Shown: positions 17,147-20,157 of the stretch, piece by piece | Position numbering within the stretch: the stretch's first letter is position 1 | How the letters are laid out: every line of letters starts with the position of its first letter | DNA from: Albibeggiatoa sp964388965 | GTDB taxonomy: Bacteria; Pseudomonadota; Gammaproteobacteria; Beggiatoales; Beggiatoaceae | Reading direction: 5' to 3' | Assembly (NCBI GenBank): GCA_964388965.1 | Contig: CAYMCP010000067.1 | Location: 1-20,157 of the forward strand | Length of the DNA: 20,157 bases | Notes under the pieces: generated by a model | Database searches by the model: none | What the model was told of the DNA's origin: nothing | What the model saw: the letters and a program-made list of their open reading frames with translations, nothing else | Program-made: the position numbers and the translations under genes

Positions 17147-17671
17147 ATGACAGAAGAACTTACTGATAATGCAGTAGAAAATATGCCAAGCACAGGCCAT
17201 GAAGAAGAAGCAAATAACTTAGTGAAAAATTATATTATTGCTTCTATGGGCGCGGCACTCGTACCTGTTCCGTTATTCGATATGGTTGCCTTAACAGGTA
17301 TTCAATTAAAAATGTTGCATAGTTTAGCTAAATTGTACAACGTTAAATTTACTAAAAACTTGGGTAAATCTCTCATTGGTTCTCTGTTGGGTGGAATTGT
17401 TCCCACCTCTACGGTTGCAAGTTTATCTAAAGCCATTCCCGGCGTAGGCACAACGGCTGGTGTCATTGGTATGTCCATCATTGGCGGCGCATCAACCTAT
17501 GCAATTGGTCGCGTATTTATTCAACATTTTGAATCAGGCGGTACTTTTCTTGATTTTAATCCAGAGAAAGTGCGTGAATATTTCAAAGAACAATTTGAAA
17601 AAGGTAAGCATGTTGCCAGCAAATTAGAAGATACCGAAGAAGTAAAAGAAGCTAAAAAATCAAGTATTTAA
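17147..17671 (+). CDS. DUF697 (YcjF-like) membrane-associated protein
   Basis: The 174-residue product matches the DUF697 pattern: a hydrophobic segment with ALVPVPLFDMVALTGIQLKML (about residues 37-57), a glycine-rich middle with KAIPGVGTTAGVIG, a second hydrophobic segment (about 101-122, GASTYAIGRVFIQHF), and a charged tail. The acidic start (MTEELTDNAVENM) and lysine/glutamate-rich end should be cytoplasmic, with the two hydrophobic parts in or on the inner membrane. The role of the family is not established; members often accompany GTPases or stress proteins, but no such partner is adjacent here. AAAAGGAGAACC immediately before ATG 17147 is a strong ribosome-binding site. The gene converges on tadA, and the two stop codons share TTAA at 17668-17671. 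Confidence 0.85.
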   Translation: MTEELTDNAVENMPSTGHEEEANNLVKNYIIASMGAALVPVPLFDMVALTGIQLKMLHSLAKLYNVKFTKNLGKSLIGSLLGGIVPTSTVASLSKAIPGVGTTAGVIGMSIIGGASTYAIGRVFIQHFESGGTFLDFNPEKVREYFKEQFEKGKHVASKLEDTEEVKEAKKSSI

Positions 17672-18168
17672 CCGCTTTGCAGAGTGTGGGCTATTTGCTT
17701 TCTACACTCTGTCTTACAATAACGCTTTTCACGGAAAAAATCTTTTAGACGTTCACCACATTCCGTTGCCAACACGCCACCGACACAATCTACATGATGG
17801 TTATGGCGCGTATCACGCAACACGTCGAAACGACTACCTGCTGATCCTGTTTTCGCATCATAAGCTCCAAAAACAACTTTAGGAATACGTGCGTGAATAA
17901 TCGCGCCAGCACACATAATACAAGGCTCTAAAGTCACATATAGAGTTGTGTCTGGAAGACGATAATTCTGAAAATATTTAGCTGCCTGTCGAATTGCAAC
18001 AATTTCAGCGTGTGCGGTAGGGTCATTGGTTACAATAGGCTGATTCCACGCTTCTGCAACGCACTGATCGTTACAGACGATAATCGCACCAATCGGAATT
18101 TCATTTTTTAATGCAGCGTAATCTGCCAACATAAGCGCGTGACGCATCCAAAATTCATCAGTCTTCAT
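17668..18168 (-). CDS. tadA: tRNA-specific adenosine deaminase TadA
   Basis: TadA converts adenosine 34 of tRNA-Arg(ACG) to inosine, so that the wobble base can read several codons. The 166-residue product has the zinc-dependent deaminase signature: HAE at residues 53-55 (PTAHAEIVAIRQA) with the proton-shuttling Glu 55, and PCIMC at 82-86 (TLEPCIMCAGA). The family-typical GAYDAKTGSAGS segment follows. Length is normal. The ATG overlaps the stop of hisI (ATGA at 18165-18168), so translation is probably coupled. The 3' end shares its stop with the convergent DUF697 gene. Confidence 0.95.
   Translation of the reverse strand: MKTDEFWMRHALMLADYAALKNEIPIGAIIVCNDQCVAEAWNQPIVTNDPTAHAEIVAIRQAAKYFQNYRLPDTTLYVTLEPCIMCAGAIIHARIPKVVFGAYDAKTGSAGSRFDVLRDTRHNHHVDCVGGVLATECGERLKDFFREKRYCKTECRKQIAHTLQSG
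17680..17711 (+). terminator. Inverted repeat just past the DUF697 stop
   Basis: CAGAGTGT (17680-17687) and ACACTCTG (17704-17711) form a perfect eight-base stem with a 16-base loop, starting nine bases after the DUF697 stop codon and lying within the 3' end of tadA. No T run follows, so this is only a possible terminator. Confidence 0.3.
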
Positions 18169-18554
18169 GATTTTTTATACATTGTCGCAGGGTCTTTTAA
18201 TATGGATTCTGTCACAACCCATTGATCATCTTCAAGTTGTTGAAAAAAACAATGTGCTCTTCCCGTATGACAAGCAACGCCACCAACTTGTTCGACTTTG
18301 AGTAAAATCACATCATTATCACAATCCAAATGAATAGATTTTAATTTTTGCACATTTCCAGATTCTTCGCCTTTAAACCAAAGTTTTTGACGCGAGCGCG
18401 ACCAATAAACAGCACGTTGTTGTTCTACGGTGAGTTTTAAAGCCTCTCGATTCATCCACGCCATCATGAGTACCATTTGTGTTGCTGCATCTTGAGCGAT
18501 AACCGGTATTAATCCGTTATTATCCCAAGCAATTTTATCTAACCAATCAGTCAT
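18165..18554 (-). CDS. hisI: Phosphoribosyl-AMP cyclohydrolase HisI
   Basis: HisI opens the purine ring of phosphoribosyl-AMP in histidine biosynthesis. The 129-residue product has the conserved AWMNREALKLT, YWSRSRQKLWFKGEESGNVQ (about residues 50-69), the metal-binding DCDND (about 77-81) and ACHTGRAHCFF with the catalytic cysteines (about 94-104). It is the cyclohydrolase alone, without the fused HisE pyrophosphohydrolase domain, and no other his gene is in the window. An in-frame GTG at 18563 is possible; ATG 18554 is preferred as the family usually begins MxxWLDxIxWD. The stop overlaps the tadA start. Confidence 0.95.
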   Translation of the reverse strand: MTDWLDKIAWDNNGLIPVIAQDAATQMVLMMAWMNREALKLTVEQQRAVYWSRSRQKLWFKGEESGNVQKLKSIHLDCDNDVILLKVEQVGGVACHTGRAHCFFQQLEDDQWVVTESILKDPATMYKKS

Positions 18555-18607
18555 TTTGCCCACATCTTCGAGTATTAGTGTTAGGAGTTACGCTGTTAAA
18601 GTGTTTT

Positions 18608-18628
18608 TCTCGTTCCCACAAAGCGAGA
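18608..18628. repeat. Small inverted repeat
   Basis: TCTCG (18608-18612) and CGAGA (18624-18628) flank TTCCCACAAAG. The core resembles half of the CGTTCCCAC-type palindromic repeats common in large sulfur bacteria, but only one arm is present. Confidence 0.35.
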
Positions 18629-18725
18629 CTGTAAAAGAACTACCAAAAACACCATTTTTTTGATCGTAAGTTATTGATTTTACGTTATATAAAGTTCTAA
18701 AAATGAAATTCTCTTACAACCTCAG

Positions 18726-18751
18726 CTCGTGGAGACGAGACAACGAGACAA
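18726..18751. repeat. Hairpin plus tandem octamer CGAGACAA
   Basis: CTCGT-GGAG-ACGAG (18726-18739) is a perfect five-base stem. It overlaps two adjacent copies of CGAGACAA (18736-18743 and 18744-18751). Confidence 0.5.
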
Positions 18752-18752
18752 A

Positions 18753-18857
18753 TTAATCATTTGACACTTCAACTGTGTAACGCCTAATGAAGTCTGTTTC
18801 ATCTGTATAAACGTCTTTGCAATAATCTGAATTAGCCACTGCGCTAATTTTAATTTT
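18753..18857 (-). pseudogene. Decayed coding fragment, unidentified
   Basis: A 34-codon frame encodes ISAVANSDYCKDVYTDETDF, then IRRYTVEVSND, and ends at TAA 18753-18755. It looks like the natural C-terminus of a soluble protein. A stop codon lies directly upstream at 18858-18860. The previous part of the protein seems to continue in another frame across an A/T run (the frame ending KQFNHSKKLK), suggesting a one-base frameshift. I do not recognise the family. Confidence 0.35.
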
Positions 18858-19027
18858 TTACTGTGATTAAATTGTTTTACTAAAAATACACATTCACCGT
18901 GAGACATTCTCTTGCTCCATAAATTAAAACGGGTGGCTTAAATTCAAACGATTTAAGACGTTCTGGGTGATGATTTGGTTTTTTTATCTTGCCGTGTAAA
19001 CAATTTACAGTATAGCATACAGCAAAC

Positions 19028-19285
19028 TCACTCCCCATAAAACGTAAACAATACCTCAATAACGGCTGTAATTTCATTGGGTTGCATGTCGTAGTAGAAC
19101 GAAAGACGCAATACATTATTTATCTCTTGTTTTGTGTCGAGTAATGGTTTTAACCGCGCAATTTCTATGGAAAGATCGCGTCATTTGGGATTATGCACAC
19201 GACTGTCTCACATAAAATACTACGCCAACACGCTCAATATGTTCATGCAGTTCCTCATGATTTAACGTATCAAAAAATGTTTTGA
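19028..19285 (-). pseudogene. Decayed C-terminal coding remnant in two frames
   Basis: Upstream on the - strand one frame reads FKTFFDTLNHEELHEHIERV, then GVVFYVRQSCA, ending at TAA 19191-19193. Ten bases further on, a second frame reads RDLSIEIARLKPLLDTKQEI, then NNVLRLSFYYDMQPNEITAV, then IEVLFTFYGE, ending at TGA 19028-19030. Together they look like one protein broken by a frameshift and a nonsense codon. The pairing of HEEL..I...GV...R.SC with a final LRLSF-YY-xxEI-xVIEVL helix faintly recalls class V PLP-dependent aminotransferases, but this is a guess. The transposase fragment on the opposite strand begins near 19286. Confidence 0.4.
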
Positions 19286-19591
19286 ACTTTATTAAAAACA
19301 AAAGGTTATCACTTTGAACACAATTTTGGGCATGGACAAATCCATCTTGCTTCATTACTTGCTACTTTGATGATACTTGCCTTTCTTGTACATACGCTCA
19401 TGGAATTATTTGATGAACGCTTCAAAAAGCTCAGAAAACTATTGCCTTCTCGCAAACGACTGTTTCAAGATTTTTCCGCCCTTATGCTTTATATCTATCT
19501 GCTTTGATTCTTGACAAGCTCTTTTGCAATTTATGCTTGATGGACTTAACTCTCGCCATCCTCCTGCTTAACCCTAAAATGAGAATTGCTG
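19286..19591 (+). mobile_element. Transposase C-terminal fragment, frameshifted (IS remnant, right copy)
   Basis: The frame from 19286 reads TLLKTKGYHFEHNFGHGQIH, then LASLLATLMILAFLVHTLME, then LFDERFKKLRKLLPSRKRLF and QDFSALMLYIY. This is the C-terminal region of DDE transposases with a YHFEHNFGHG signature. A stop codon lies just before it (19283-19285). At 19493-19500 a doubled ATCT shifts the frame; the original would continue YICFDS. In the shifted frame FDS is followed by TGA (19512-19514) where the left copy has TGG, then QALLQFMLDGLNSRHPPA and TAA at 19569-19571. The end CCCTAAAATGAGAATTGCTG (19572-19591) is shared with 158-177 and is probably the IS terminus. The N-terminal part is missing. 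Confidence 0.8.
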
Positions 19592-19634
19592 TGGGCATGT
19601 CGATTCTCGTAGGTTTGGTACGATATATTTTGAC

Positions 19635-19669
19635 ATAAAAAAAGCCCCATAACTTGCGTCATGAGGCTT
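19635..19669 (-). terminator. Rho-independent terminator of the right-edge gene
   Basis: On the - strand AAGCCTCAT pairs with ATGGGGCTT (nine pairs, one wobble) around a ten-base loop and is followed by a run of T. It lies 26 bases past the stop of the gene at 19696. Confidence 0.85.
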
Positions 19670-19695
19670 GGTTTTATTTCTAAAGATGAATCAGA

Positions 19696-20157
19696 TTATT
19701 GTTGATAACCCGGAATACCGTAGAATACAGCACTACATCCTTTCATGCCTACTACAGTAAATTCACCGTTTCCACATCCAACATCACCATACCAGCTATC
19801 AAAGTATAAGCCTTCTGGTGCGGTTGGGATGAGTTTAAGCTTAGTACCACGTTTGAAGTAATAGAAGCATTGTCCTTCACCTCTATCACAATCAATGCCC
19901 GCAGGTTGACTCACAACATGTCCATTTGGACTGCCTACGAATATCCAGAAACTATCTGGTACAGGTGGAGGTAACATTACGCCGCCTTTACCAGTAAGTT
20001 CTAAATCTTCAACATTGCCATCATCGCTACCTTTACCATCATCCTTAACATCTTTTTCTGATTTGTCATCAGTCGTATTGACTTGTTGTACAACCACTTG
20101 TAATAACTGAAAACTCCGAAAAAGTCTATTGAGGTTATAATGTGTGTTGCAAAGACA
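19696..20157 (-). CDS. Protein with C-terminal InlB-like repeat domain, 5' end outside the window
   Basis: The frame stays open to the window edge and ends at 19696. A GTG at 20097 is the only start-like codon, but it has no ribosome-binding site, and the 20 codons upstream are also open, so this is probably the tail of a longer gene. The visible 153 residues have an acidic, low-complexity linker (DDKSEKDVKDDGKGSDDG) and a PPPVPDSF hinge. One divergent InlB/SPOR-like surface repeat follows: GHVVSQPAGIDCDRGEGQCF, then a basic turn (KRGTKLKLIPTAP), FDSWYGDVGCGN and a final C-x-A-V-F. Proteins with G-x-V-x-S-x-P-x-G-I-x-C repeats are typically exported; four cysteines could form disulfides. No signal peptide can be seen because the N-terminus is missing. 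Confidence 0.75.
   Translation of the reverse strand, partial: CLCNTHYNLNRLFRSFQLLQVVVQQVNTTDDKSEKDVKDDGKGSDDGNVEDLELTGKGGVMLPPPVPDSFWIFVGSPNGHVVSQPAGIDCDRGEGQCFYYFKRGTKLKLIPTAPEGLYFDSWYGDVGCGNGEFTVVGMKGCSAVFYGIPGYQQ

Larger units (their letters stand above)
18555..19190. other. Gene-free stretch with decayed coding fragments and short repeats
   Basis: No intact gene can be supported here. The - strand holds several short open frames in shifting phase (18753-18857, 18880-19116, 19028-19180) that read like protein but are broken by stops and frame changes. There are also small hairpins and an octamer repeat near 18608-18751. No tRNA is visible. Confidence 0.5.

Noticed and set aside
19175..19285. 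+ strand frame before the transposase fragment as its N-terminal part
   Set aside because: The frame is interrupted by TGA 19283-19285 and the stretch upstream reads better as a broken - strand gene, so I began the transposase remnant at 19286.
1..20157. CRISPR array, tRNA or rRNA genes, prophage or toxin-antitoxin pair
   Set aside because: I looked for regularly spaced repeats, cloverleaf-like sequences and paired small genes and found none.

Overview
The window is an AT-rich chromosomal segment from a gammaproteobacterium. The nlpD-rpoS gene order, an RpoS-type sigma factor, HrcA, standalone HisI and TadA, a very large alpha-2-macroglobulin, Rpn-type nucleases with decayed insertion sequences, and a surface protein with an InlB-like repeat together suggest a Beggiatoa-like member of the Thiotrichales. 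That placement is inference from gene content and style; no marker gene in the window proves it.

Layout. Positions 78-182 hold the 3' end of a broken transposase. A short DUF1737-like gene (255-431), hrcA (576-1616) and an overlapping pair of dipeptide/oligopeptide ABC permease genes (1755-3477) follow on the + strand, then a gene for an 81-residue helical protein (3714-3959). Positions 4208-5499 are accessory: an intact Rpn-family nuclease gene on the - strand, a truncated copy of its 3' end, and a frameshifted transposase fragment that abuts the truncation exactly. From 5684 to about 16500 everything is on the - strand: a 1912-residue alpha-2-macroglobulin with a thioester motif, then, in transcription order, a soluble multi-PAS hybrid histidine kinase, the NlpD-like lipoprotein and rpoS. 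After a gene-poor gap there is a DUF697 membrane protein (+), which converges on the overlapping hisI-tadA pair (-). The right end is a graveyard: decayed coding fragments on the - strand, a second copy of the transposase 3' end, and a - strand gene for an InlB-like repeat protein that runs off the window.

How it fits together. The kinase, nlpD and rpoS lie close together on one strand and probably form a transcription unit linking a phosphorelay, cell-separation control and the general stress sigma factor. The alpha-2-macroglobulin is expected to trap proteases in the periplasm. The permease pair has no binding protein or ATPase nearby, so it depends on subunits encoded elsewhere. The two fragments of one transposase at 78-177 and 19497-19591 bracket the whole conserved block in direct orientation.

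I see no clear new multi-gene defence or biosynthetic system. The most useful items beyond routine annotation are the short genes missed by length cut-offs, the IS-scarred Rpn duplication, the 24-codon ORF with a strong ribosome-binding site at the end of rpoS, the kinase-nlpD-rpoS arrangement, and the evidence that the last gene is cut by the window edge.
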